From: Desnuesiella massiliensis
Lineage (GTDB): Bacteria; Bacillota; Clostridia; Clostridiales; Clostridiaceae
Direction of reading: 5' to 3'
Length of the DNA stretch: 64,000 nt
Assembly: GCF_001403615.1 (NCBI RefSeq)
Contig: NZ_LN879453.1
Span: 62,001 to 126,000 of the forward strand
Position numbers and translations under genes: made by a program. The notes beneath the pieces were generated by a model. The model was not told the DNA's origin. It saw only the letters and a program-made list of their open reading frames with translations, and ran no database searches. Shown piece after piece: positions 53,069 to 62,081 of the stretch. Positions within the stretch are counted from its first letter, which is position 1. The number at the start of each line of letters is the position of its first letter.

Positions 53069-53674
53069 TTAGCAGCAACTGATAAGGTCTCCACCAAAGC
53101 ATTCACAGAAAGTGTCTAAGCACCAAAGTTTTAAACAAATATCACACATATCATTATCTCTGCCTTGTCTTCCATAATAGGATTGCCTATAGCTGTTATT
53201 TCTTTGGTTTATCATATTAAGAGTGTTTCTATATTCAGAGTTTGTGGGATCTAAATTACAGGCATTTACTAAATAATTATAAGCGCTATCATGCCATCCC
53301 TTTTGCATATGTACAACTCCCATTAAAAAATTCCACTCAGCGTTTCTAATTTTTATAGAGTTTAGTTTTTGTTCTGCAGCATGAAGGTTTCTATTTTGTA
53401 TATCCATTCTTATAGAAGCATAGCTGTAATCATTATTACTAGTATTATTGCTATAATTTTCATTTGAGCTATAACTATTACTGTTATCTGAAATCTTCAT
53501 TAAATAATCGTAAGCTTCGTTTAGCTCTCTTAACTTATCTTCTGCAAGATTTTTTAATGGATTATCTCCATATTGATCGGGGTGGTATTTTTTTACTAAT
53601 TCTCTATATGCTCTTTTTATATCTTCTTTTGACGCTCCTTCTTTGAGACCTAATATTTCGTATGGATTTCTCAT
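53069..53674 (-). CDS. DnaJ-domain protein with C-terminal cysteine cluster
   Basis: A 201-residue protein. Residues 1-60 are a J domain (RNPYEILGLKEGASKEDIKR, with HPD intact in KKYHPDQYGDN). A Ser/Asn/Tyr-rich linker (about 65-85) leads to two TPR-like helical hairpins (QNRNLHAAEQKLNSIK, MGVVHMQKGWHDSAYN). The last 26 residues carry six cysteines (CDICLKLWC, CEC, CC) that may bind metal. It is a DnaK co-chaperone with a dedicated client, not the general DnaJ. It is translated just after the DUF5685 gene and likely works with it. ATG at 53674, SD AAGGAG. Confidence 0.85.
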   Translation of the reverse strand: MRNPYEILGLKEGASKEDIKRAYRELVKKYHPDQYGDNPLKNLAEDKLRELNEAYDYLMKISDNSNSYSSNENYSNNTSNNDYSYASIRMDIQNRNLHAAEQKLNSIKIRNAEWNFLMGVVHMQKGWHDSAYNYLVNACNLDPTNSEYRNTLNMINQRNNSYRQSYYGRQGRDNDMCDICLKLWCLDTFCECFGGDLISCC

Positions 53675-53686
53675 AACTATCACTCC

Positions 53687-54571
53687 TTAAAAATTTTCTT
53701 TAGAATTATTATCATTCAACATTACTTTTTGAGTTTTTTCCATAAGACCTAGTGCAAGTATATTTTCTATTAATTCTTCATTTTTTTTCAAAGGTAATTT
53801 TTTAAGCTGTTCATAACAAGAGGCTGCAGCAGAGGTTAATAGAAATTCTATTCTGGCTTTAATTTCTATACTAAATTCATTATAGACTTTTTTTTCTTTA
53901 TTAAATATAGAGTTTAAAGCATTAAATTTATTTTTTTCCATATCTTCCTTTAAATCATCATAAGCGTCAATTATGTATATCCATTTGCCAAGATTATAAC
54001 CAAGCCAGTATAAGTTTTCATAATCCATAGGTTTAAACGTTTCATTGATTATATAAGACTTTAATATACTTCCAGTTAAATGAGCAAAAGGGTGGGAAAC
54101 CTCATCAATACTTATACCTTCACAATTTTTTTCTTTTTCACTCAATTCATTTATTTGTTCTTTGATTATATCGTCTAAGAAGGCTAAATTATTCTTTTGA
54201 TTATACTTATTTAAAAAAGTTGAAAGTATGGAACTTTTTAATGACTTATCATCATGGACATCATCTAGTAATTTATAGTAGGCTAATAATATATTCGTAC
54301 TTGCTGCAAAGTCTAAGGGTTTATTATTATATATTATAACCCTTTTTTTTAGTGGATGAACAAAACATCTTTCTGTTTTAAAGCATATTTTATCTTCATT
54401 TAAGGAATCTAAAACAATTGCTAGAAAGGTCATGTCATAATTTAAAAAAGCTCTTGGGAAATTACCATATTGTGTTTTTATGGACTTACACAATCCGCAG
54501 TAATAAGCTTTGAACTTTTCGTAATCTTTAATTTTTAGCTCCATTTTACATGGCATAACATATCCAAACAT
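53687..54571 (-). CDS. DUF5685 family protein
   Basis: A 294-residue protein of unknown function, recognised by MFGYVMPCKMELKIKDYEKF and AYYCGLCKSI. Cysteines 8, 25, 28 and 69 could form a metal site. Two Asp-rich motifs, LLDDVHDD (101-108) and DAYDDLKED (202-210), are about 100 residues apart in helical context, resembling the paired Asp motifs of isoprenyl-diphosphate/terpene synthase folds. This is a resemblance only. The gene lies directly upstream of the DnaJ-domain gene (12-nt gap to its start region), an arrangement I have seen as typical for this family in Firmicutes. Confidence 0.75.
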   Translation of the reverse strand: MFGYVMPCKMELKIKDYEKFKAYYCGLCKSIKTQYGNFPRAFLNYDMTFLAIVLDSLNEDKICFKTERCFVHPLKKRVIIYNNKPLDFAASTNILLAYYKLLDDVHDDKSLKSSILSTFLNKYNQKNNLAFLDDIIKEQINELSEKEKNCEGISIDEVSHPFAHLTGSILKSYIINETFKPMDYENLYWLGYNLGKWIYIIDAYDDLKEDMEKNKFNALNSIFNKEKKVYNEFSIEIKARIEFLLTSAAASCYEQLKKLPLKKNEELIENILALGLMEKTQKVMLNDNNSKENF

Positions 54572-54643
54572 TAATTATAAATATCTCCTTTAAAAGCATT
54601 TAACATTGAAAATTATATCATAAATGAAGAATACTATAAATGT

Positions 54644-55000
54644 TTAGCAAAACTTTTTATCTTTTATTTTTATAGATTTGCTCATTAAAAGTATACCAGA
54701 TATGGCTACAAAAATTGCAATGAATCCAGGTAGAGCATTAAATAAAGAATAATGAAAAGAATTGCCACCTATTCTATCAAGAAATTTAATTGCATAGGTT
54801 TTAGAAAAGGTGGTCATAAGAGTAAAAAGGATTCCATTATAAATATAATATCTTAAATTAGTATCAGGAGTTAAAAAAGTGTTATATATTGAGATACTTT
54901 ACTTCTACAGGGTTTGATGATAGACTATAGATAACGATGTCTAAAAAATATACAATAACATTATTAATGTAGCACCTTGTCTAGAAGTTAAATTAAAGTC
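54644..55000 (-). pseudogene. Decayed C-terminal fragment of a multi-pass transporter (MFS-like)
   Basis: On the minus strand, three reading frames joined by two frameshifts give one membrane-protein C-terminus of about 118 codons: TSRQGATLMLLYIF, then DIVIYSLSSNPVEVKYL, then SIYNTFLTPDTNLRYYIYNG, followed by helices such as NALPGFIAIFVAISGILLMS and a stop at 54644. The first shift is in a six-base T-run (54943-54948 on the plus strand), the second near 54887-54893. A stop precedes the fragment at about 55001, so the N-terminal part is gone. It fills most of the 450-nt gap here. Family assignment (MFS) is tentative; the decay is clear. Confidence 0.72.
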
Positions 55001-55027
55001 TTAAAATTTACTTTGGGAGGTAATATT

Positions 55028-55375
55028 ATGAGCAAATATAGAGTAGGCGATGAACTAATAATAATAGAGAGGCCAGGTATGGACGAAAAAAGGCTAAGTG
55101 ATATGACTAAATTATCCTTAGAAGGAGACTTTGCAGAAATTTCTTGGGGTCTTAAAATCTTAAATGTAGAATATGACAAGCCTAACGTAACTCTTACATA
55201 TAAAAATGCCTATGGTCAAATTAATAAAGTATTTGCAGTTTGTGTAGATATAGATAATTTTAATCAGCAGAAGGTTCTTGAGAAGGCTCTGTTAAAGGCT
55301 TTTCAAAATGAGATTATAAACATTACTGTTTATAAAAACAATTCCAAGCAAATGTGCAATTTAAATTTAAAATAG
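55028..55375 (+). CDS. Small hypothetical protein
   Basis: A 115-residue hydrophilic protein starting MSKYRVGDELIIIERPGMDE. The pattern is a short beta-rich start followed by an alpha/beta part (FAVCVDIDNFNQQKVLEKAL, and a C-terminal strand). I do not recognise the family. The ATG at 55028 follows the SD GGGAGG, so it is likely to be translated. It is monocistronic with a good terminator. No functional hint from neighbours. Confidence 0.6.
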   Translation: MSKYRVGDELIIIERPGMDEKRLSDMTKLSLEGDFAEISWGLKILNVEYDKPNVTLTYKNAYGQINKVFAVCVDIDNFNQQKVLEKALLKAFQNEIINITVYKNNSKQMCNLNLK

Positions 55376-55381
55376 TAAAAT

Positions 55382-55403
55382 GCAGCTATAAAGCTGCTTT
55401 TTT
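55382..55403 (+). terminator. Intrinsic terminator
   Basis: A 6-bp stem GCAGCT / AGCTGC with the loop ATAA and six Ts. The 147 nt that follow up to the ABC operon hold a TATAAT at 55488-55493 with a poor -35. Confidence 0.82.
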
Positions 55404-55550
55404 CATGTATATTTTTAAAATGTGCAATAATTTTACCTTTATGTTTAAAATTTTGTTCATTATTTATTAACATGTTTATATTTAAATTATAATGAATCTG
55501 TAAACGAAATCAATAATATTTTAACCGAAACCATTAAGGAGGGTAAAATA

Positions 55551-56579
55551 ATGAATAAAAAAAGACTATTGGCATTAACCTTAGGGGCAATGATGTCTGT
55601 TACATTATTTGCTGGTTGTGGTAAAAAAGAAGCAGCTTCAGAGAAAAAAGATCTAAAGTTAACAATTTACTGCGGATTAATGGAAGACCACATGGTTAAG
55701 GCTGTAAAAGAATTTGAAAAGGATACAGGGGTTAAAACCGAAGCAGTAAGAATGAGTTCAGGAGAAATATTAGGTAGAATTAGGGCTGAAAAAGAAAATC
55801 CTAAAGCTTCAATATGGTTTGGAGGTCCAGCAGATGGATTAGTTCAAGGCGCTGAAGAAGGGTTACTAGAGAAATATGTTTCACCAAATGCTAAAGATCT
55901 AGCAGATAAGTACAAAGATAAAGATGGATATTGGAGTGGAATATATGTTGGATACTTAGGCTTTGCGTCTAACCAAAAACTTCTTAAAGAAAAGGGTGTA
56001 GAAGCTCCAAAAACTTGGGATGATCTTTTGAAGCCAGAATTTAAAGGACAAGTATCCATGGCTAATCCAGGATCTTCAGGAACAGCTTATACAGCTTTGG
56101 CTACAGTAGTACAGCTTATGGGAGAAGAAAAGGGCTTAGACTATATGAAGAAACTTCATAAACAAATAAAAACCTATGAAAAGTCTGGAACTGCTCCTGC
56201 TAGATTAGCTGGACAAGGAGAAGTTATGGTAGGAATAAGCTTTCTTCATGATGGAATAAAGTATAGAGAAGAAGGTATGAAGGATTTAATTATGACAGCT
56301 CCATCAGAAGGTACAGGCTATGAAATAGGTGCTGTTGGTATAATTAAAGGAGGACCGGATCAAGAGGCCGCTAAGAAGTTTGTTGATTGGTGTTTGACTA
56401 AAAAGGCTCAAGAACTTGGACAAACTGTAGGATCTTATCAGTTCTTAACTCATAAAGATGCGCAACCTCCAAAACTAGCTGAAGAATTAAAGAGCACTAA
56501 GCTTATAGAATATAATCTTGACTGGGCAGGAAAGAACAGAAGTGCTTTAGTTGAAAAATGGAATAAGGCTATAAAATAA
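55551..56579 (+). CDS. ABC transporter substrate-binding lipoprotein (AfuA/FbpA-like)
   Basis: A 342-residue lipoprotein with the lipobox LFAGC (lipidated at about Cys23). The body fits the iron(III)/2-aminoethylphosphonate/hexose-phosphate binding-protein group: LTIYCGLMEDHMVKAVKEFE, ASIWFGGPADGLVQGAEEG, YVGYLGFASN and MANPGSSGTAYTAL. The ligand cannot be chosen by eye; the GSSGTAYT and DHM regions would suit a phosphate-type anion as well as iron. It opens an operon of binding protein, permease and ATPase. A 13-bp intercistronic hairpin follows it. SD AAGGAGGG precedes the ATG. Confidence 0.88.
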   Translation: MNKKRLLALTLGAMMSVTLFAGCGKKEAASEKKDLKLTIYCGLMEDHMVKAVKEFEKDTGVKTEAVRMSSGEILGRIRAEKENPKASIWFGGPADGLVQGAEEGLLEKYVSPNAKDLADKYKDKDGYWSGIYVGYLGFASNQKLLKEKGVEAPKTWDDLLKPEFKGQVSMANPGSSGTAYTALATVVQLMGEEKGLDYMKKLHKQIKTYEKSGTAPARLAGQGEVMVGISFLHDGIKYREEGMKDLIMTAPSEGTGYEIGAVGIIKGGPDQEAAKKFVDWCLTKKAQELGQTVGSYQFLTHKDAQPPKLAEELKSTKLIEYNLDWAGKNRSALVEKWNKAIK

Positions 56580-56581
56580 TA

Positions 56582-56611
56582 TTTTGAGACCAGTGAAAAC
56601 TGGTCTCAAAA
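56582..56611 (+). promoter_or_regulatory. Intercistronic hairpin after the binding-protein gene
   Basis: A 13-bp perfect stem TTTTGAGACCAGT / ACTGGTCTCAAAA with a GAAA tetraloop, without a T-run. Such hairpins stabilise the upstream mRNA and often explain higher amounts of binding protein than permease. Confidence 0.65.
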
Positions 56612-56695
56612 CATATAAAAAGCAACGTGTATAATATTTTTACTTTATGTATAATATTTTGCTCGATAATATTTTAAGAAAGGAGCACATAGTAA

Positions 56696-58378
56696 ATGGC
56701 TTTAAGAAAAAGTGCTTTAAAAAATGATTTAAATGACATGAAAAAGATTTGGAGAGATCCAATGCTTTTAATTACTATAGTATTCGTACTCATATCTTTA
56801 GCGGTATTTATATTGTATCCACTATTTTCTGTATTAAAGGTAAGCTTTATAAAAGGCTCTAGCTTTACCTTAAATGCCTATTGGGAAACTTTAAAAAACA
56901 TTGAATTCCAAAAAACCTTAAAAAACACATTGGTGTTAGGTGCGGTGGTAGGCGGACTATCTACTATTATTGGTTTCGTATTTGCTTATGCAGATTCATA
57001 TATCAGGTCTCATTTTAAAAGATTATTTAAGGTAGTTTCTATATTACCAATAATATCGCCACCTTTCGTTTTAGCGTTATCAGCCATAATGCTTTTTGGA
57101 CAATACGGATTAATTACAAGAAGATTATTAGGAATAACAGATTATAATATATACGGATTTAAAGGTTTGGTAATTGTTCAAACCATGACCTTTTTTCCAG
57201 TAGCATATCTATTATTGACGGGTTTGTTAAAGAGAATAGATCCTTCTCTTGAAGAAGCGGCAAGAAATATGGGGGCATCAAGGTGGAAGACCTTCAAAAC
57301 CGTTACTTTGCCTTTAATGGCTCCAGGACTAGCTAATGCCTTTTTATTAACTTTTATTGAAACTGTAGCGGATTTCTCAAATCCTATGGTTATAGGAGGT
57401 AACTTTTCAACCCTGGCTACTCAAATTTACCTACAAGCTATAGGTAATTATGATATGCAGGGCGGAGCTGCCGTAGCAGTTATATTACTTTCAATATCCA
57501 TATTACTATTTGTGCTTGAAAAGTATTGGATAGAAAAGAAATCCTATATTACTGTCACAGGAAAAGCATCGAGGGAAAGAGATTTAATCACAGAAAAGCA
57601 TATAGTATGGCCCATTGACATAGCATGTTTATTAATAACAGTATTTGTCCTTGCTTTCTACGCGCTCATACCTTTAGGCGGATTATTTAAAGTAATGGGA
57701 GTAGACTATTCTTTAACTTTAAACCACTTTAAATATGTATTTAGTCTAGGTACAAAAGCTTTAAAGGATACCACTTATTTAGCTGCTATAGCTACACCAA
57801 TAACAGGTATATATGGCATGATAATAGCATTTTTAATTGTAAGAAAGAAGTTCTTTGGCAAGGGCTTTATAGAATTTACTTCCTTATTAGCAATGGCTGT
57901 GCCAGGTACTGTTATAGGTATAGGATATGTAACAGCCTATAACACTAAACCATTAGTATTAACAGGTACAGCGACAATAATTATTCTTTCCTTCGTCATG
58001 AGAAGCGTACCAGTAGGAGTAAGATCAGGGGTAGCGTCTTTGCAGCAAATAGATCCTGCAATAGAAGAAGCAGCAGCGGATTTGGGAGCAAATACAACAA
58101 AAGTATTTACCTCTGTAACACTGCCATTAATAAAGTCAGCATTCTTCAGCGGCCTGGTTTATACCTTTGTTAGAAGTATGACCGCTGTAAGTGCTGTAAT
58201 ATTCTTAGTTTCTGCTAAGTACAATCTTTTAACAGTTCAAATATTATCTCAAGTGGATAATGGAAGATTTGGGGTGGCATCTGCTTTCTCCACCATACTT
58301 ATAATTATTGTTTATATAGCTATTTCTATATTATATTTTGGGTTAAGTAAAATGGGTGTAAGTAGAGAAGAAATGTAA
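56696..58378 (+). CDS. ABC transporter permease, fused two-domain type
   Basis: A 560-residue membrane protein with about twelve helices, made of two permease halves in one chain (as in FbpB/ThiP/AfuB). Each half has an EAA loop that contacts the ATPase: EEAARNMGASRWKTFKTVTL (about 182-201) and EEAAADLGANTTKVFTSVTL (about 458-477). SD AAAGGAG precedes the ATG, 116 nt after the binding-protein gene. It is followed by the ATPase gene at once. Confidence 0.9.
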   Translation: MALRKSALKNDLNDMKKIWRDPMLLITIVFVLISLAVFILYPLFSVLKVSFIKGSSFTLNAYWETLKNIEFQKTLKNTLVLGAVVGGLSTIIGFVFAYADSYIRSHFKRLFKVVSILPIISPPFVLALSAIMLFGQYGLITRRLLGITDYNIYGFKGLVIVQTMTFFPVAYLLLTGLLKRIDPSLEEAARNMGASRWKTFKTVTLPLMAPGLANAFLLTFIETVADFSNPMVIGGNFSTLATQIYLQAIGNYDMQGGAAVAVILLSISILLFVLEKYWIEKKSYITVTGKASRERDLITEKHIVWPIDIACLLITVFVLAFYALIPLGGLFKVMGVDYSLTLNHFKYVFSLGTKALKDTTYLAAIATPITGIYGMIIAFLIVRKKFFGKGFIEFTSLLAMAVPGTVIGIGYVTAYNTKPLVLTGTATIIILSFVMRSVPVGVRSGVASLQQIDPAIEEAAADLGANTTKVFTSVTLPLIKSAFFSGLVYTFVRSMTAVSAVIFLVSAKYNLLTVQILSQVDNGRFGVASAFSTILIIIVYIAISILYFGLSKMGVSREEM

Positions 58379-58402
58379 AATTCATGGATGGAGGTAATTC
58401 AT

Positions 58403-59473
58403 ATGCAAAGAAGTAAAGGTGTTAATATTAAAAATTTAGTGAAGATATATACAGGAACAACTAATGGAGAGTTTAAAGCTGTTGATAATATATCTGTAGA
58501 TATAAAAGCTGGAGAATTTGTAACCTTATTAGGCCCTTCAGGTTGCGGTAAAACTACTACCTTGAGAATGGTAGCTGGATTTGAAATCCCGAGCTCTGGA
58601 GAAATTTATTTAGGAGGGGACATGATAAATAACTTACCTCCTGACAAAAGAGATACAGCTATGGTTTTCCAAAGCTACGCTTTGTTCCCACATTATAATA
58701 TATATGATAACATAGCTTATGGCTTAAAACTAAAAAAAATGGATAAGTCAGTAATAAAAGAGAAAGTTAATAATATAATAGATTTAGTAGGTTTAAGAGG
58801 AATGGAAAATAGATATCCAAATCAACTATCAGGAGGGCAACAGCAAAGAGTTGCTTTAGCTCGTGCTCTTGTAATGGAGCCTGGTGTGCTGCTATTTGAT
58901 GAGCCTTTATCAAATTTAGATGCGAAGTTAAGAGTATATATGAGAACTGAGATTAGAAAAATCCAAAAGAAGGTTGGAATTACTGCTATTTATGTAACTC
59001 ACGATCAATCAGAGGCCATGAGCTTATCTGATAGAATTATAATAATGAACAAAGGTATAATTGAGCAAGTTGGTACCCCTAAGGAAGTTTATTACACACC
59101 ACAATCAGAATTTGTTGCAGACTTTATAGGTACAGCTAATTTCTTAGAAGCTACAATAAAAGAAGTTAAAGGTGGAAAAGCTATTTTAGATTTAGGGGGA
59201 ACAATAATTGACATAAAATACAATGGAGACAAAGGCGCTGGAGATAGATGTAAATTAGTATTGAGACCTGAAGCCATACAAATTGCAAAGGAAGGAATGC
59301 TTTCATCGAAGGTAAGCCTATCTACCTTTATGGGATCCTATCAGGATTATGTAGTAGAGGTTATGGGCCAAGAAATTAAAATTCAAGACAATAATCCACA
59401 AGGTAGAGAAACCTTTAAAGAGGGAGAAGAAGTAAAAATAAGCTTTTCGGCGCTTAATGTGCATATAATTTAG
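58403..59473 (+). CDS. ABC transporter ATP-binding protein (FbpC/PotA-like)
   Basis: A 356-residue ATPase. Walker A GPSGCGKTT, Q-loop VFQSYALFPH, signature LSGGQQQR, Walker B LLFDEPLSNLDAKL and switch His in TVTHDQSEAM-type VTHDQSE are present. A C-terminal TOBE domain (about 240-356) is typical for iron, polyamine, sugar or phosphonate importers. The start was set at the ATG 58403, after the SD GGAGG; the ATG at 58388 lies in front of it. It completes the importer. Confidence 0.92.
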   Translation: MQRSKGVNIKNLVKIYTGTTNGEFKAVDNISVDIKAGEFVTLLGPSGCGKTTTLRMVAGFEIPSSGEIYLGGDMINNLPPDKRDTAMVFQSYALFPHYNIYDNIAYGLKLKKMDKSVIKEKVNNIIDLVGLRGMENRYPNQLSGGQQQRVALARALVMEPGVLLFDEPLSNLDAKLRVYMRTEIRKIQKKVGITAIYVTHDQSEAMSLSDRIIIMNKGIIEQVGTPKEVYYTPQSEFVADFIGTANFLEATIKEVKGGKAILDLGGTIIDIKYNGDKGAGDRCKLVLRPEAIQIAKEGMLSSKVSLSTFMGSYQDYVVEVMGQEIKIQDNNPQGRETFKEGEEVKISFSALNVHII

Positions 59474-59505
59474 GTCAAATAATTATCTATAAAGGAGGAA
59501 ATTGT

Positions 59506-60207
59506 ATGGCCATTTATGAAGTGGTTATAAGACTCCTTCTTGCTATAATCATAGCAGGGGCTATAGGTTATGAAAGAGAGTTTAAAAATAGACCAGCAGG
59601 GTTTAGAACTCATATACTCGTATGTGTTGGAGCGGCAGTGATATCTATGATTCAGGTTTACTCTATTCAAGATGCCACCAATTTGATACTAAAGAATCCT
59701 AGCCTAGAAGGAGCCTTGAAATCTGATATAGGAAGAATGGGAGCTCAGGTTGTAAGCGGTATAGGATTTTTAGGGGCCGGAACTATAATACATGAAAAGG
59801 GATCCATAAGAGGATTAACCACTGCTGCCAGCCTTTGGGTAGTTGGTTGTTTGGGGCTAGCTATTGGTATGGGATATTACCTTCTCAGTATTTTTTCAGG
59901 CATAACCGTGGTTATGGTACTTGTATCCTTGAAAAAGCTAGAAACAAGATTCTTTGAAAAGAGTAATCTAGTAAAGATAGAAGTCCAATATTATGATAGA
60001 AAAGCAGTAATAGATAAACTAGAAAACTACTTTAATACTAAGCGTATAAAGGTGAAAAATATAGAATTTGCATTAGAGGATGAGGAGGAAAATCCTAAAA
60101 ATATGTCCAGCCTATATACCATATTAGTACCTAAATATATAAGCAGTTCAGATATCTTACATGACTTAATGCAAAACGAGGAAGTAATCAAAGTTAGCGT
60201 TATATAA
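59506..60207 (+). CDS. MgtC/SapB family membrane protein
   Basis: A 233-residue protein. The N-terminal MgtC domain has about five helices, with AGAIGYEREFKNRPAGFRTH, GIGFLGAGTIIHEKGSIRGL and TTAASLWVVGCLGLAIGMGY. A C-terminal ACT-like domain (about 160-230) follows. MgtC proteins affect growth at low Mg2+ and phosphate uptake control in pathogens. It starts 32 nt after the ATPase gene with the SD AAAGGAGG and shares that operon, which might link the importer to phosphate or magnesium balance (inference). Confidence 0.9.
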   Translation: MAIYEVVIRLLLAIIIAGAIGYEREFKNRPAGFRTHILVCVGAAVISMIQVYSIQDATNLILKNPSLEGALKSDIGRMGAQVVSGIGFLGAGTIIHEKGSIRGLTTAASLWVVGCLGLAIGMGYYLLSIFSGITVVMVLVSLKKLETRFFEKSNLVKIEVQYYDRKAVIDKLENYFNTKRIKVKNIEFALEDEEENPKNMSSLYTILVPKYISSSDILHDLMQNEEVIKVSVI

Positions 60208-60231
60208 TTATTAATTTAAATATGCCTTAAT

Positions 60232-60266
60232 AAAGAGAGTCCTGGGATTACCAAGGACTTTCTTTT
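60232..60266 (+). terminator. Intrinsic terminator after the mgtC-like gene
   Basis: A stem with AGAGAGTCCT paired to AGGACTTTCT through one G-T pair, followed by TTTT. Confidence 0.75.
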
Positions 60267-60320
60267 GATATATATGCTATAATAAAATTGCGTTAAAATT
60301 AAATCCTTAAGGGGGCATCT

Positions 60321-62081
60321 ATGGCAAAAGAAAGAAAACCTATACATTTTAAAGAGAAGCTTTTTAGATCCTTTATAATCGTAGGAATAATTCCTTTATT
60401 GTTTATGGCTATAATATCATATTATAATATTTCAGTATTTACAGAAGATAAAATAAACAAATCCATTACAGAAAATTTAAATATAATAAGTAGATTGGCA
60501 GATTCTACTTTATCTACTTTTATAAATATGACAAACTACATTTCAGAGCAAGAGGAGATACAAGCAATATTAAGCAAGACTAATTATGACAATTATGAGG
60601 ATAGATTTAAAGATACTCAAAGGATCTATAAAATCGCTAATAGTGTATTAGCTACCCAGACTTTAGATGTACCGATACATATTATTGATAAAAATAGAAA
60701 AACTAGGTTTAGCACCACTGACTATCTAGTACCTATTTATGAGGATTCAAGAGGGAATTTTTTTGATATAATTGATGGATCAGAGGGGAAACAATTATCT
60801 TTTATACATAGAAGAGTAGATGGTAAGTATAGTAAGGATATAGTTATGGCTGTTGGAAGGCAAATAAGAAGCAGAAATGAAGGTGGCTCACTAGGATATG
60901 TTATTTCTGATGTATATGATGACTATTTCAATGACATTTTAAAAAACACAAGAACTTATGAAAAAAACAATGTGTACATATTGGATAAGAACGGAACTAT
61001 TATAACTGATAAGTTACATAAAAATAGAACTGGTTTTAAATTTGATGAAGGTTACTTAGATCAAATTATAAAAAATGAAAAAGGTGTTTTTGAATGTAAT
61101 CTTGATAATATACATTATAGAGCTTATTATACAACTTCAGACCATATGGCACTGAAGGTGGTAGAATTAGTTCCTATATCTGTTATCTATAAGGAGAGAG
61201 CTATAATAATCGCTATCTTTATAATTTTAATGATTGTATTTTCTATAATGGCTGTAATAGCTTCCTTAACTCTTTCAAGAAATATTTCTAAACCCATCAA
61301 TGAATTATCTAATATAATGAAAAAGGTGGAGGAGGGCGAAAGAAATATTAATTTTCCTATTATAGGTAATGATGAAATAGCCCAGCTGGGAAAAAGTTTC
61401 AATGATATGATAAAAGAAATCAACAGGTTAATTGAAGAGGTTTACATAAAACAATTTCTTCTTCAGCAGGCTGAGTTTACCGCTTTAAAGGCTCAAGTAA
61501 ATCCACACTTTCTATACAATACTTTACAATCTATTAATTGGATGGCGAAATTAAATGATTTTGAAGGAGTATCCACCATGGTTACTGCCTTGGGAAAGTT
61601 TTTACGATATAGCATAAGTAGCCATGAAGATCTGGTAACTATAGGTCAAGAAATAGAACAGATACAGAATTATTTAATCATTCAAAAGACAAGATATGGG
61701 GACAAATTTGAAGTATTTATAGATGTAGAGGAAAATATAAAGAATTATAAGGTATTAAAATTAATGCTTCAGCCTATAGTAGAGAACTCTATAATTCATG
61801 GCATAGAGCAAAAAATAGGTAAGGGTGAGATTAAAATTAATGTATATGCAAGAGATAGGAAGTTGTATTTTGATATTTTAGATAATGGCATTGGATTTGG
61901 AAATAGTACTGCAAAAGGAGAAGGTATAGGTATAAATGACGTAGATAGGCGAGTGAAAATTCAATATGGAGATGCTTTTGGAGTGAGTGTAGAGAAAAAA
62001 GGAGAGTTTACTTGCGTAAGCATTAAAATTCCTTATAATGATAACCTTCATTACGAAAAAAAAGGTGATATAAATGATTAA
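60321..62081 (+). CDS. YesM-type sensor histidine kinase
   Basis: A 586-residue membrane sensor. Two helices (about 12-34 and 291-317) enclose an extracellular dCache-like sensor of some 250 residues. A HAMP domain follows (about 320-370), then the His_kinase domain with the phosphorylated histidine in QVNPHFLYNTLQSINWM, and an HATPase_c domain with the N-box LQPIVENSIIHG and G-box NGIGF and GEGIGIND. This is the LytS/YesM group. SD AAGGGGG (60309-60315) precedes the ATG. It overlaps the regulator gene by 8 nt. Confidence 0.93.
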   Translation: MAKERKPIHFKEKLFRSFIIVGIIPLLFMAIISYYNISVFTEDKINKSITENLNIISRLADSTLSTFINMTNYISEQEEIQAILSKTNYDNYEDRFKDTQRIYKIANSVLATQTLDVPIHIIDKNRKTRFSTTDYLVPIYEDSRGNFFDIIDGSEGKQLSFIHRRVDGKYSKDIVMAVGRQIRSRNEGGSLGYVISDVYDDYFNDILKNTRTYEKNNVYILDKNGTIITDKLHKNRTGFKFDEGYLDQIIKNEKGVFECNLDNIHYRAYYTTSDHMALKVVELVPISVIYKERAIIIAIFIILMIVFSIMAVIASLTLSRNISKPINELSNIMKKVEEGERNINFPIIGNDEIAQLGKSFNDMIKEINRLIEEVYIKQFLLQQAEFTALKAQVNPHFLYNTLQSINWMAKLNDFEGVSTMVTALGKFLRYSISSHEDLVTIGQEIEQIQNYLIIQKTRYGDKFEVFIDVEENIKNYKVLKLMLQPIVENSIIHGIEQKIGKGEIKINVYARDRKLYFDILDNGIGFGNSTAKGEGIGINDVDRRVKIQYGDAFGVSVEKKGEFTCVSIKIPYNDNLHYEKKGDIND

